Part shown: positions 35,404 to 44,158 of the stretch, in pieces
Numbering within the stretch: position 1 is the stretch's first letter
Layout: the number at the start of each line of letters is the position of its first letter
DNA from: CAJINA01 sp964636125
Lineage (GTDB): Bacteria; Desulfobacterota; Desulfobacteria; Desulfobacterales; CAJINA01
NCBI GenBank assembly: GCA_964636125.1
Contig: CAZWPX010000001.1
Location: 1 to 64,000, forward strand
Reading direction: 5' to 3'
Length of the DNA: 64,000 bases
Made by a program: the position numbers and the translations under genes
The notes under the pieces: generated by a model
What the model was told of the DNA's origin: nothing
The model's database searches: none
Seen by the model: the letters and a program-made list of their open reading frames with translations, nothing else

Positions 35404-36792
35404 CTAAGCTCTGAATGTATCAGGATTTATATGGTATCGGCGCAGAATTTTCTGGAGGGACTGGCGTTTAATGCCGCTGATCTGGGCGGCCTGGGATACA
35501 TTTCCGGACGTTTGTTTTAAAAGACCGGTTACATAGTGCGTTGTAAAAGATGCCAATGTCTTCTCTTTCAGAGTTTTATAAGGTTTATTAAAATCCATAA
35601 TCACGGGGACGGCAGCCTCATTCTGCCCGCCGGAATCCAGGTGCCAATTTTCAATCCGGTCTTCCGGGGTCATCGCCGTGAGACCCATGATGAGGTTCTC
35701 CAGTTCCCTGATGTTGCCGGGCCACTCCCGGCTCAGAAGCGTGTTCAGCGCCTCGGTTGAGATCTTCTTTTTCCGGACCGCAAGCGCCATGGCCGCTTTT
35801 TCAAGAAAATGGTTCACCAGCAGCGGCAGGTCTTCTCTGCGCGCCTTTAAAGTGGGCAGTACAAGGGTGGCGACGTTTAGACGGTAAAAAAGGTCCTCCC
35901 GGAAAGAACCCGTTTTAATTTTTTGTTTTAAATCCTGGTTGGTGGATGCAATGACTCTCACATCCACATGCCGGGTCCGGTTATCTCCCAGGGGTTTTAT
36001 CTCCTTTTCCTGAAGAACCCGCAGCAGCTTGGTCTGGAGAGGCAAGGAGATATCGCCGATTTCGTCAAGAAAGATCGTGGAGCCGTGCGCCTCCTCAAAC
36101 AACCCTTTTTTGTTGGTAACCGCGTTGGTAAAGGCCCCTTTTTTATACCCGAACAACTCGCTTTCCAGAATCGTCTCAGGAAGGGCCGGGCAGTTCACCA
36201 CCACCATCTCCCTTTTTTGCCGCTTTCCCAGAGAATGGATCCCCCGGGCCGCCATCTCCTTGCCGGTACCGCTCTCCCCCAGCAGGAGCACCGATACATC
36301 GGTGCGGGCCATCATGCGGATAGTGTTGAACAGGTCCCTTGCCCGGGCGCAATTTCCCACCATGCCCTGATACTGGTTTTCGACCCCCGCCTGTTTTAAA
36401 AGCCTTGCATTTTCACGTACCAGGCGGTTTCGTTCAAGGCCCTTTTCCACCTGGTGAATCAGGGCGGTCTCATCAAACGGTTTTTTTATAAAATCATAGG
36501 CCCCCGCCTTTATGGCCCTTACAGCCAGTTCAATGGTGCCAAACGCCGTCATCATGATCACGGTGATCGCGGGATCCACCTTCTTAATCTCGCTTAACAG
36601 CGCCATTCCGTCCATTTCAGGCATTCTGATGTCGCTAAGCACCAGGTCAACCGGCCTTTTCCGGATGATCTCAAGCGCTTCAATACCGTTTTCAGCGCCA
36701 ATGATTTCACAGTCAATGTCCATGGCAATGGTTCGTTTCAGGCCGTTCAACAGATCGATTTCATCTTCCACAATCAGCAGGCAGTCTTTCAC
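35404..36792 (-). CDS. NtrC-family sigma-54 response regulator
   Basis: 462 residues: receiver 1-120 (VLSDIRMPEMDG), AAA+ domain about 135-375 (Walker A GESGTGKE, GAFTNA in place of GAFTGA, GSTIFLDEIGDISLPLQ) and a Fis-type helix-turn-helix at the end (NVSQAAQISGIKRQSLQKIL). Its start overlaps the kinase gene by 4 bases, so this is a cognate pair. It should activate the sigma-54 promoters at 39126-39141 (its own operon) and 35117-35132 (transporter). Confidence 0.95.
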   Translation of the reverse strand: MKDCLLIVEDEIDLLNGLKRTIAMDIDCEIIGAENGIEALEIIRKRPVDLVLSDIRMPEMDGMALLSEIKKVDPAITVIMMTAFGTIELAVRAIKAGAYDFIKKPFDETALIHQVEKGLERNRLVRENARLLKQAGVENQYQGMVGNCARARDLFNTIRMMARTDVSVLLLGESGTGKEMAARGIHSLGKRQKREMVVVNCPALPETILESELFGYKKGAFTNAVTNKKGLFEEAHGSTIFLDEIGDISLPLQTKLLRVLQEKEIKPLGDNRTRHVDVRVIASTNQDLKQKIKTGSFREDLFYRLNVATLVLPTLKARREDLPLLVNHFLEKAAMALAVRKKKISTEALNTLLSREWPGNIRELENLIMGLTAMTPEDRIENWHLDSGGQNEAAVPVIMDFNKPYKTLKEKTLASFTTHYVTGLLKQTSGNVSQAAQISGIKRQSLQKILRRYHINPDTFRA

Positions 36793-38750
36793 TTAACATC
36801 TCCTTTATCCTTCTGATTCAACGGCAACTCTATGGTGAATACGGAGCCTTCCTTCTCCTGGCTGTCCACTTTTATGGTACCGTCATGCTCTTTGATGATC
36901 CCGTAGCTGATGGAGAGCCCCAACCCGGTCCCCTGGCCGACCTTCTTGGTGGTAAAAAACGGATCAAAAATCATATCCAGGGTTTTCGGCGGTATGCCGC
37001 ACCCGGTATCATAAATTTCAATTGTCAGCCGGTCGCCTTTCCCGGACAGGCCGGTGCGGATACCAATTTCGCCCTTCTCTTCTATGGCCTGGTTGGCGTT
37101 CATTAAAAGGTTCATGTACACCTGCTTCATTTTATCCTGGTCAATGACGGGAAAAGGCAGGGTTTGCTCATATTCACGCTTGATGGCAATCCCTCTTTTA
37201 GTCATCTGGGGCTCAAGAATGCCAAGCACCTCCTCAAGGCCTGAATGAATATTGAACCTTGCCTTTTGTGTTTTTCCAACCCTTGCAAATTTCAGCAGGC
37301 CCTCCACAATATCTTGACAACTCGCGGTGTGTTTTTTAATGATTTCAGCATCTTGAAATTCTTGAGACGCCTTGCTCACATTTTTTGCGATCAGGGTTGA
37401 ATAGCACTCGATAACCCCTAAGGGGTTGTTGATTTCATGGGCGACCCCGGCGGCAAACTGGCCGATTGCCGCCAGCTTTTCAGTTCTTGCCATCTGCTTG
37501 TCGAACTGTTTTTTACGGGTGATATCCCGCAGGCCGCCCTCATATCCGCGGGGATTTCCCTGGTCATCCTTTCTCAGGTTCAAGGTCGCCAGGATATCCA
37601 GCCGGTCGCCGTATCGGTTGACCATGGAAACTTCGTAATCTTTGACAAAACCGTCCCTTTCTATGATCGCAAGTATTGTGATCGCGTCCCGGGCATCCCA
37701 GAAAAGTTGTTTAATGGTTTCAATGGACAGGGCCTCTGGCCGGTCGCGAAAGCCGAACAGATTAATGCCAGCACTGTTAATGTCGACAATTTTTAAATCC
37801 ATGTCGCTGATAAATATAGGGTCGCGGGAGTTTTCAAACAGGATCCTGAATTTTTCTTCCGAGGCACCGAGCTCACAATGCGCTTTGCCGAGATCGTCCG
37901 CAACATTTTCAAAGGCATGTTTCAGCTGATCGATTTCATCACTCGGAACCGGCACGTCCCCGTTCTCCTGATGGTTGCCGCCCCTGATAATTTTGCGGAA
38001 AGTGACCACCAGGCCTTTGAGTTCAGAGGTCACCATGTAATTGAAAAGACTGTATATTACTATGACCAGCAGAGAAAGCAGCCCCGTGCTGACAATGAAG
38101 GTGCCCCAAGCGCGGGCCTTGATCCTCTGGAAGGCGACCCCCACGGGAACGTAAACTGCGTCCACCCCGACCACCGTATCCACAACATAGGGTTCTTGTT
38201 CCCTGCGTCCATACATCTCAACAATGGGGGCCGGAAGGTCTTCCGGGCGGCCATGACAGCGCAGACAGGATTCATCGGCGACAATGGCCCTGAATCTTGC
38301 GTAATAAGATTGTCCGTCTCTCGTGATCAGGCCTGACCATTCCGAACTTGCCCGGTCGTTGCCGAAGCGTTCGATCATTTTCCTTTCATATCTGTCCACC
38401 CGGCTGGCAGGGTTGATGGGATGCAGGGCCGTTCTCCGGTAACGGAAATTTTTGAAGCGGTCATGGATGCGCCCCATGATCTCCCGGCCCACATAGGAGG
38501 TGGACATGGCTTCCACAACGAAATGGTCTTCCGGGACGATCTGGTACATTTTGGGGCGGAGCACGTCTTTTACATAGGTCCGGGTGGCATCTACGGCCGC
38601 GATGTAAATTTCAGCCTCTTTATAGACGGTCTCTTCAGCCCTCTGCTTTTCCATACGGTAGACCACAACTGCGCAACCAAGGCAGAAAAGAATAAGAATG
38701 AGCCCGGCACCCAGTCCGGACCGGACTTTAAGTGACAGTTGTTTCAGCAT
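36789..38750 (-). CDS. Membrane histidine kinase with c-haem (DUF3365-like) sensor domain
   Basis: 653 residues from ATG 38750. I prefer this to the TTG at 38822 because GGAGAA lies upstream and the N-terminus then matches the haem Ser/Thr kinase at 27101-28819. Order: a membrane helix (about 14-34), a periplasmic DUF3365-like domain with CLRCH (Cys162, Cys165, His166), a second helix (about 215-240), a HAMP-like linker, PAS about 298-415, HisKA with His438 (GVAHEINNPLG) and HATPase (DTGCGIPPKTLDMIFDPF). It probably senses redox or a gas through haem and phosphorylates the overlapping NtrC-type regulator. Confidence 0.9.
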   Translation of the reverse strand: MLKQLSLKVRSGLGAGLILILFCLGCAVVVYRMEKQRAEETVYKEAEIYIAAVDATRTYVKDVLRPKMYQIVPEDHFVVEAMSTSYVGREIMGRIHDRFKNFRYRRTALHPINPASRVDRYERKMIERFGNDRASSEWSGLITRDGQSYYARFRAIVADESCLRCHGRPEDLPAPIVEMYGRREQEPYVVDTVVGVDAVYVPVGVAFQRIKARAWGTFIVSTGLLSLLVIVIYSLFNYMVTSELKGLVVTFRKIIRGGNHQENGDVPVPSDEIDQLKHAFENVADDLGKAHCELGASEEKFRILFENSRDPIFISDMDLKIVDINSAGINLFGFRDRPEALSIETIKQLFWDARDAITILAIIERDGFVKDYEVSMVNRYGDRLDILATLNLRKDDQGNPRGYEGGLRDITRKKQFDKQMARTEKLAAIGQFAAGVAHEINNPLGVIECYSTLIAKNVSKASQEFQDAEIIKKHTASCQDIVEGLLKFARVGKTQKARFNIHSGLEEVLGILEPQMTKRGIAIKREYEQTLPFPVIDQDKMKQVYMNLLMNANQAIEEKGEIGIRTGLSGKGDRLTIEIYDTGCGIPPKTLDMIFDPFFTTKKVGQGTGLGLSISYGIIKEHDGTIKVDSQEKEGSVFTIELPLNQKDKGDVK

Positions 38751-38802
38751 GGCCTGATCTGTTCTCCTGTGTTCATCGGAAGGTGCGACGGGGATAAGAC
38801 CC

Positions 38803-39066
38803 TCATCCTGAGTTCTCTTCAATTTTAAACACGCGAACGATCCCCAAAAGCGTCACAATTGCAGATGCCAGAAGGCATATGGATAAAAAGACCGCACTGT
38901 ATTCGTTGTTGTATAGTGCTGAAACCAGGATTCCGACGCCCATGATGCCGGCACCGGCCACGATCATGAGCAGGGCCTTTATTTCCGATTTAAATAGTGC
39001 CGCGGCCATGGCTGCTGCAAAAACCACCAGCCAGGTAATGACTACAATTTTAGAATGGTACATCAA
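38803..39066 (-). CDS. Small three-helix membrane protein
   Basis: 87 residues with three predicted membrane helices (about 8-24, 31-51, 56-76) and a short acidic tail. Unrecognised. It is the first gene behind the sigma-54 promoter at 39126-39141; its stop lies about 53 bases before the kinase ATG and overlaps the alternative kinase start. It may be an accessory membrane part of the sensor or simply co-regulated. Confidence 0.65.
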   Translation of the reverse strand: MMYHSKIVVITWLVVFAAAMAAALFKSEIKALLMIVAGAGIMGVGILVSALYNNEYSAVFLSICLLASAIVTLLGIVRVFKIEENSG

Positions 39067-39125
39067 CCGGTTCCTTTACCAGTGAAACTGCATAAATATT
39101 CTTACTATCAATACGGGTTGAGAAA

Positions 39126-39141
39126 AGCAAATTTCGTACCA
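39126..39141 (-). promoter_or_regulatory. Sigma-54 promoter of the haem kinase/NtrC operon
   Basis: On the minus strand TGGTACGAAATTTGCT matches the sigma-54 consensus except for T at the fourth position, with GG-N10-GC spacing exact. It lies 60 bases before the small membrane protein gene. It fits positive autoregulation by the operon's own NtrC-type regulator. Confidence 0.75.
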
Positions 39142-39305
39142 TATATCACAGTCCATTTACAGCAGCACATATCCGGCAGGGAGTGGGCGGCAGAAATGAT
39201 TTGGTCTGAAAGAGCTGCTTATCCTCAGTTGGCGCCCCGGGCCAGGCATACTTGTTTTTCGATTTTGTCAGGACCACCCCTTTCCATTTCAAGGGTTAGT
39301 GCCAG

Positions 39306-40583
39306 CTAAGTTTTAGGTGGTTTACCAGGGCCCATTCGTGCAAAGATGCTTTGCAGGTATTCAAGCGCCTGTTCAAAAATCGAGTCATCCAGATTCATGA
39401 AAGAGAGTCGAAAATTGTCACGATATTGGGGTGAAAAGGAAAATTCACACCCCGTATTCCAGGGTGGACTGGCCGGCACCCGGGTCCCTCCGGCGCGAAT
39501 CCACAGGCTGCAGCCGTGCTGGGGCAATTGTGCGGACAGTCCGGGGGCGGCGTCCACAAGGTTCAGAACCTGTTGCCGGCGCTGGATAATTTTTCCGGCG
39601 GTTTTTTCAATATAGGTTGTGAAGTTTCCGGTTTGAATGAATTCCCTGACAAATTTCTGGATCAGCCCCGCGGACGCGATGTCGGACGTATACTTGGTGT
39701 AGATAAATTTTTCGTACAGGTCCTCGGGAACGATCATGAAGCCCAGCCGGATGCCGGACACCGTTGTCTGGGAGAGCGATTTGATATAAATGGTTTTTTC
39801 CGGGAACAGGTCCACAAACCGGGGTACCGGTGCTGTATGGTATTCCGAGAGGTAATCGTCCTCGATGATATAGAAAGGGTGGCGCCTGGCACGCCGGGTA
39901 ACCTGCTCCTTCTTTTCCAGGCTGTAGGAGATCCCGGTGGGGTTGTGAACAGTCGGCATCGTGTAAAAAAGCCGAATCTGTGCCGGGAGAATGGCATCCA
40001 GGGCCTTGATGTCGGGGCCGTCTGTTTCCAGGGGGACAAAATGTTTCGCCTTGAAAAGGGAGATGGCCCCCGGGTAGGTGGGGTCTTCGAAAAGGATGTT
40101 TTCTGAAATGCCAGAGGAAAAAACCTTGGCCGTCAGGTCCAGGCCCTGCTGAGCACCGCTGATAATCAGCATCCTGCGCGTGGGGACCCGGTAAAATTCC
40201 CCCAGAGTCGCAATGAGGTCGGGATCGCCTTCCACGGGCGGTGTTGAAAAGATCCCGGCCTTTTGCTGGTCAAACAGGGTGGTGAATATTGCCTGGGCTT
40301 TCCGGTATGGGAAAAACGACTCAGTAAGGTAGGCTGTCTTAAAATCGAAGATGTCTCCCGAGCGGTTGATCCTTTCAGGAAAGCGGACATAAGAGCCGCT
40401 GCCCACGATGTTTTCGATAAAGCCCCGGTTTTTTAACAGGTCGAATGCCTTTTGAACCGTGAGTTTGCTGCACACGAATTCTGCGGCAAGGTGCCGAATT
40501 GACGGAATTTTATCACCAGGTTTGAAATCTCCCCGGTTGATGCGGGATTCAATCTGGTCGGCTAATTTTTTATAAAGGGCCAT
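39306..40583 (-). CDS. pdxR: MocR/PdxR-type regulator
   Basis: 425 residues from ATG 40583 (GGGGAAAG upstream; the frame continues to a TTG at 40625). Residues 1-75 form a GntR winged helix (GDKIPSIRHLAAEFVCSKLTVQKAFDLL). The rest is an aminotransferase-like domain that binds PLP, with the lysine in IYIKSLSQTTVSG. It is divergent from pdxST, the standard position of PdxR, which activates PLP synthesis when PLP is low. A GATACA-N10-TGTATC palindrome at 40612-40633 between the genes is a possible operator. Confidence 0.85.
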   Translation of the reverse strand: MALYKKLADQIESRINRGDFKPGDKIPSIRHLAAEFVCSKLTVQKAFDLLKNRGFIENIVGSGSYVRFPERINRSGDIFDFKTAYLTESFFPYRKAQAIFTTLFDQQKAGIFSTPPVEGDPDLIATLGEFYRVPTRRMLIISGAQQGLDLTAKVFSSGISENILFEDPTYPGAISLFKAKHFVPLETDGPDIKALDAILPAQIRLFYTMPTVHNPTGISYSLEKKEQVTRRARRHPFYIIEDDYLSEYHTAPVPRFVDLFPEKTIYIKSLSQTTVSGIRLGFMIVPEDLYEKFIYTKYTSDIASAGLIQKFVREFIQTGNFTTYIEKTAGKIIQRRQQVLNLVDAAPGLSAQLPQHGCSLWIRAGGTRVPASPPWNTGCEFSFSPQYRDNFRLSFMNLDDSIFEQALEYLQSIFARMGPGKPPKT

Positions 40584-40611
40584 CTTTCCCCATTGTGCGC
40601 TTGACAAATAC

Positions 40612-40633
40612 GATACATTTTGCAAGGTGTATC
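40612..40633. promoter_or_regulatory. Candidate PdxR operator
   Basis: GATACA and TGTATC form perfect 6-base arms around a 10-base spacer in the pdxR-pdxS intergenic region, 29 bases from the pdxR start. The assignment to PdxR rests on position only. Confidence 0.45.
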
Positions 40634-40722
40634 ACCACTAATCAATAAATGTCCTGCGTCAAATCTTTCTGTGTTATAGCACAACATGGTCAAAAGGGCA
40701 AAAATGGGAAAGGGGGAACAGC

Positions 40723-41592
40723 ATGGAACGTGAAAAACTGAATAAGGGTTTTGCCGAAATGTTTAAAAACGGTGTGATCATGGATGTGACGACACCGGAA
40801 CAGGCGAAAATTGCAGAAGATGCGGGTGCTTGCTCGGTCATGGCACTGGAGCGGGTACCGTCTGATATCAGAAAGGACGGCCAGGTGGCACGGATGAGTG
40901 ACCCGGCCATGATTGAACGCATCATGCAGACGGTCTCCATTCCGGTGATGGCCAAAACCCGGATCGGCCATTTCATGGAGGCGCGTATTCTGGAGGCCAT
41001 GGGCATTGATTTTATCGATGAGAGCGAAGTGCTGACGCCCGCAGATGAACATGCGCATGTGGATAAGAACACCTTCAAGGTGCCGTTTGTGTGCGGCGCC
41101 AGGAATCTGGGTGAGGGGTTGCGCCGGGTGCATGAAGGGGCGGCCATGCTGCGCACCAAGGGCGAGGCGGGAACCGGCAACGTGGTTGAAGCGGTGCGCC
41201 ATATGAAGACCATCAACCGGGAGATCAAAGCCCTGCAGGGCATGGATGATGATCGCCTGGGCGTTCAGGCCGCCGAGTACCGGGTACCCTTGGAACTGGT
41301 CAAAGAGACCCGGGACCTTGGGCGGTTCTCGGTTGTGAATTTCGCCGCGGGCGGCCTGGCCACACCGGCGGATGCCGCCCTGATGATGGCCCTGGGGGCG
41401 GACGGCGTCTTCGTGGGCTCCGGCATTTTTAAATCAGAGAATCCGCCGGTCATGGCTGAAGCCATGGTCAAGGCGGTAATCCACTGGGACAATCCCGGCA
41501 AACTGGTTGAGATTTCAAAGAATCTCGGGACCGCCATGACCGGGCTGGAAATTGATTCCCTGGAGATTGCCATGGCTGAGCGGGGGGTTTAA
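40723..41592 (+). CDS. pdxS: PLP synthase subunit PdxS
   Basis: 289 residues, a full-length (beta/alpha)8 PdxS: FAEMFKNGVIMDVTTPEQAKIAEDAG at the start, the substrate lysine in VMAKTRIGHF, and the phosphate site GLATPADAALMMALGADGVFVGSGIF. It condenses ribose 5-phosphate, glyceraldehyde 3-phosphate and ammonia to pyridoxal 5'-phosphate, working as a 12-mer with PdxT. The first residues (MEREKLNKG) are typical. It is followed by pdxT on the same strand, separated by a repeat element. Confidence 0.97.
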   Translation: MEREKLNKGFAEMFKNGVIMDVTTPEQAKIAEDAGACSVMALERVPSDIRKDGQVARMSDPAMIERIMQTVSIPVMAKTRIGHFMEARILEAMGIDFIDESEVLTPADEHAHVDKNTFKVPFVCGARNLGEGLRRVHEGAAMLRTKGEAGTGNVVEAVRHMKTINREIKALQGMDDDRLGVQAAEYRVPLELVKETRDLGRFSVVNFAAGGLATPADAALMMALGADGVFVGSGIFKSENPPVMAEAMVKAVIHWDNPGKLVEISKNLGTAMTGLEIDSLEIAMAERGV

Positions 41593-41610
41593 CAAAGGGG
41601 ACAAGTGAAG

Positions 41611-41742
41611 ACCCTTTGAACTTCGAACATTGAACATCGAACATCCAACTTTGAATAAGGTGCTGACGCGCCAATCGATTTAAAACCATAATTGGCCGCT
41701 GAAGGCGACCACAGTTCAAAGTTCGATGTTCAATGTTCAAAA
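41611..41742. repeat. Inverted repeat element between pdxS and pdxT
   Basis: The left arm, around 41617-41655 (TTCGAACATTGAACATCGAA), is the inverse of the right arm, around 41713-41742 (TTCGATGTTCAATGTTCAAA). It splits an operon that is usually tight. The RNA could form a long hairpin that lowers or decouples pdxT expression. Confidence 0.6.
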
Positions 41743-41805
41743 TGGCATTCCCCGCTTGAATGGAAATGTCGCCAGATTCGTAAGAGTGTATTTCAGGAAA
41801 GTCAC

Positions 41806-42366
41806 ATGAAAGTTGGACTACTTGGCCTCCAGGGCGCGTTTCTCGACCACATCCGGCACCTGGAAACAATTGGGGTCGATTATCTCTTCGTGAAAAGTGC
41901 GGCCGACCTTGACGGCGCTGACCGCCTGATTATTCCCGGCGGTGAAAGCACTGTCATGGAGAAATTCCTGAATATATTCAACATGACAGCGCCCCTGCGG
42001 GAAAAAATCAAGGCGGGGATGCCGGTCTGGGGTGTGTGTGCCGGCAGTATCCTGCTGGCCCGGGCAGTAGACGGGCGGCCGGGTATCCTGGGTGCCCTGC
42101 CCGTGGATTTGACCCGCAATGCCTATGGCCGGCAGCTCGACAGTTCCGAGAAAATGATCGCGGTACCCGAACTGGAGCGGCCTCGATTTCCCGCTCTATT
42201 CATCCGTTCGCCCCGCATCGATGCGTTGGCGCCGGAGGTCTCTGTCTTCTCCCGGGATGGGGATGATCCGGTTTTTGTGCGCCACGGCCACGTGATGGCG
42301 ACCACCTTTCACCCTGAACTTACCGATGACCCGGTATTTCATCGATATTTTATCCAGAAATTCTGA
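41806..42366 (+). CDS. pdxT: PLP synthase glutaminase subunit PdxT
   Basis: 186 residues from ATG 41806 (AGGAAA upstream). This class I glutaminase releases ammonia from glutamine and channels it to PdxS. Motifs: MKVGLLGLQGAFLDH, the oxyanion IIPGGEST, the nucleophile Cys in WGVCAGSILLA, and His and Glu in TTFHPEL. The normal GTCAG around Cys is slightly varied but Cys is present. A worn copy of its last 30 codons lies 1.7 kb downstream at 44058-44153. Confidence 0.95.
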   Translation: MKVGLLGLQGAFLDHIRHLETIGVDYLFVKSAADLDGADRLIIPGGESTVMEKFLNIFNMTAPLREKIKAGMPVWGVCAGSILLARAVDGRPGILGALPVDLTRNAYGRQLDSSEKMIAVPELERPRFPALFIRSPRIDALAPEVSVFSRDGDDPVFVRHGHVMATTFHPELTDDPVFHRYFIQKF

Positions 42367-42741
42367 TCTATACACCGATGGATTCAAGCCAGTGGGCATT
42401 GACCTGAGCAAGGTGTTGAATGAAAAGCACCCTGAACGCAACGACAGTTTCAATGCTGTGCTCAAATCGCTTAAAATAAATAAACACCTTGCTTTCACAA
42501 GAAAAGGTGTTATTGTATACCAATTCAACACGGCCCCGCGTTCAATCAGCGGGGTGGTTTTTTTCTGCAGGAATAGATCATCTCTCAGTGGTACAACCTC
42601 CAGTTTAAAATCTTGAGCAAACTATAGACAGGTACTCTGTATGCATATCTGCATCCTGAGAGAGAGCCTGAGAAGCGACCCTTTTGCAGAAAGGGTTATC
42701 GAGTCAGAACCAATCACAATTGTATAAGGAACCACATCATT
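42367..42741. other. Region between pdxT and the helicase gene
   Basis: It contains a hairpin AACACCTT/AAGGTGTT (42482-42512) and the terminator at 42532-42565. A small frame overlapping the pdxT end is not supported. Near 42680-42700 a short ACCCTTTT/AAAGGGTT hairpin precedes the helicase gene. Confidence 0.5.
42532..42565 (+). terminator. Intrinsic terminator of pdxST
   Basis: CCCCGC (42534-42539) pairs with GCGGGG (42549-42554) around a 9-base loop, followed by TGG and seven T. It is about 170 bases after the pdxT stop. Confidence 0.8.
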
Positions 42742-44028
42742 TTGAATTTTAAAGATTTTTCATTTAGCCCCCGGGTTGCCGCGGGGATTACTGTTGCCGG
42801 ATATTCAACCCCGACCCCCATTCAGACCCGGGCCATCCCTAAAGTCATGCAAGGCATTGATTTAATGGGCCTGGCCCAGACCGGAACCGGGAAAACGGCG
42901 GCCTTTGTATTACCCATTTTGCAGCGCTTGCTGCCCGGGCAGCGCCAGCGTGTGCGCGCCCTGATCGTTGCCCCCACCCGTGAACTGGCCGAACAGATTC
43001 ACGAGGACATTGAAGTCCTGGGGGCTCAAACTGGTTTGCGCAGCGTTACGGTTTATGGCGGTGTGGGGATTCAGCCGCAAATTCGTGCCCTGAAAAATGC
43101 GGATATCGTCGTCGCCTGTCCGGGACGGCTCCTCGACCATATTGGTCGGCGGACGGTGGATCTTTCCCATCTGGAAGTGCTCGTGATTGACGAAGCCGAC
43201 CAGATGTTTGATATGGGGTTTTTGCCCGATATCCGCCGGATCTTAGCCCATCTGCCGAAGTCCGGTCGCCAGACTTTGTTGTTCTCGGCTACCATGTCCC
43301 CCCAGATTCGTCGCCTGGCCGGTGACATCTTGAATAATCCGGCGAAGGTGCAAGTTGGGCAGGTCGCACCGGCCGAAACGGTCAGTCACGCTTTTTATCC
43401 GGTGGCGAGCCATTTGAAAAAGGCACTTTTGCTCAAGTTGCTGGGTACGACACGCACTGATTCAGTCCTGGTTTTTACGCGCACCAAACATCGTGCCCGC
43501 CAACTGGGTGAAAAACTGGCCAAAGCCGGTTTTCGTTCGACTTCACTGCAGGGGAACCTGTCCCAGTCACGGCGTCAGGCTGCCATGAACGGTTTTAAAT
43601 CGGGAAAATACCAGGTGCTGGTGGCAACTGATATTGCCGCCCGGGGCATTGATGTTTCCAATGTTTCGCATGTCATCAATTACGACATGCCCAATACGCC
43701 CGAAACCTACATCCACCGAATCGGCAGAACCGGCCGGGCCGAGCGCAGCGGTGAAGCGCTAACCCTGATAACGACTGATGACAGGCAGATGGTAAAGGCG
43801 ATCCACAGGAAGATCGGAACGCCGGTGGAGCAGCGTACCCTGGAAGGTTTTAATTACCGGGTCCCGGAGGCGGTCAATGCGCCCAAGCGCAAGCCGCAGC
43901 GCCAGCAGACGTCCTCAGGCGGCAGGGCCGGCCGCAACCACAAGCGGCGATCCGGCAAGGGCGCCTTTGCCATGCTTTCACCCCGCAGGGCAAACAGGGC
44001 GGGCCGTACCGCCCGGGCTTCTGCCTGA
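42742..44028 (+). CDS. DEAD-box RNA helicase (RhlE-like)
   Basis: 428 residues, TTG start at 42742 (AGGA about 12 bases upstream; no better start in frame). All DEAD-box motifs are present: the Q motif (PTPIQTRAIP), AQTGTGKT, PTRELAEQ, an Asp-Glu-Ala-Asp box (VIDEADQMFD), SAT, and the C-terminal RGIDVSNV and HRIGRTGRA. The basic tail (about 370-428) is rich in Arg, Lys and Gly, as in RhlE proteins. It unwinds RNA in ribosome assembly or decay, often important in the cold. Confidence 0.94.
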   Translation: MNFKDFSFSPRVAAGITVAGYSTPTPIQTRAIPKVMQGIDLMGLAQTGTGKTAAFVLPILQRLLPGQRQRVRALIVAPTRELAEQIHEDIEVLGAQTGLRSVTVYGGVGIQPQIRALKNADIVVACPGRLLDHIGRRTVDLSHLEVLVIDEADQMFDMGFLPDIRRILAHLPKSGRQTLLFSATMSPQIRRLAGDILNNPAKVQVGQVAPAETVSHAFYPVASHLKKALLLKLLGTTRTDSVLVFTRTKHRARQLGEKLAKAGFRSTSLQGNLSQSRRQAAMNGFKSGKYQVLVATDIAARGIDVSNVSHVINYDMPNTPETYIHRIGRTGRAERSGEALTLITTDDRQMVKAIHRKIGTPVEQRTLEGFNYRVPEAVNAPKRKPQRQQTSSGGRAGRNHKRRSGKGAFAMLSPRRANRAGRTARASA

Positions 44029-44057
44029 ACAGTAGGAGGGTAGAATATTTTAAAGTA

Positions 44058-44153
44058 GTTTGCACCCAGTACGGCCAGGTGATGGCAACCATTTTCCATC
44101 TTGAGCTTACCGACGATTCGAGAAACCATGATTACTTCATCCGGGAAATTTAG
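44058..44153 (+). pseudogene. Remnant of a second pdxT 3' end
   Basis: Read from 44058 the frame gives QYGQVMATIFHLELTDD and ends YFIREI-stop. This matches the PdxT C-terminus (RHGHVMATTFHPELTDD, YFIQKF) over about 30 residues, with the catalytic Pro-Glu context altered to HLEL. Nothing of the first 150 residues is present, since the helicase gene occupies that space. It shows an old duplication or rearrangement. Confidence 0.75.
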
Positions 44154-44158
44154 AAAAA

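Noticed and set aside
35230..39250. Shared GGGCCAGGC near 35264 and 39239 as an activator site for the NtrC protein
   Set aside because: Short, G/C-rich, at different distances from the two promoters and not palindromic.
41468..41869. 133-residue minus frame across pdxS-pdxT
   Set aside because: It is the translation of the inverted repeat element plus the opposite strand of pdxS.
42326..42616. 96-residue frame overlapping the pdxT end
   Set aside because: It runs through a hairpin and the pdxST terminator, overlaps pdxT and has no ribosome site.
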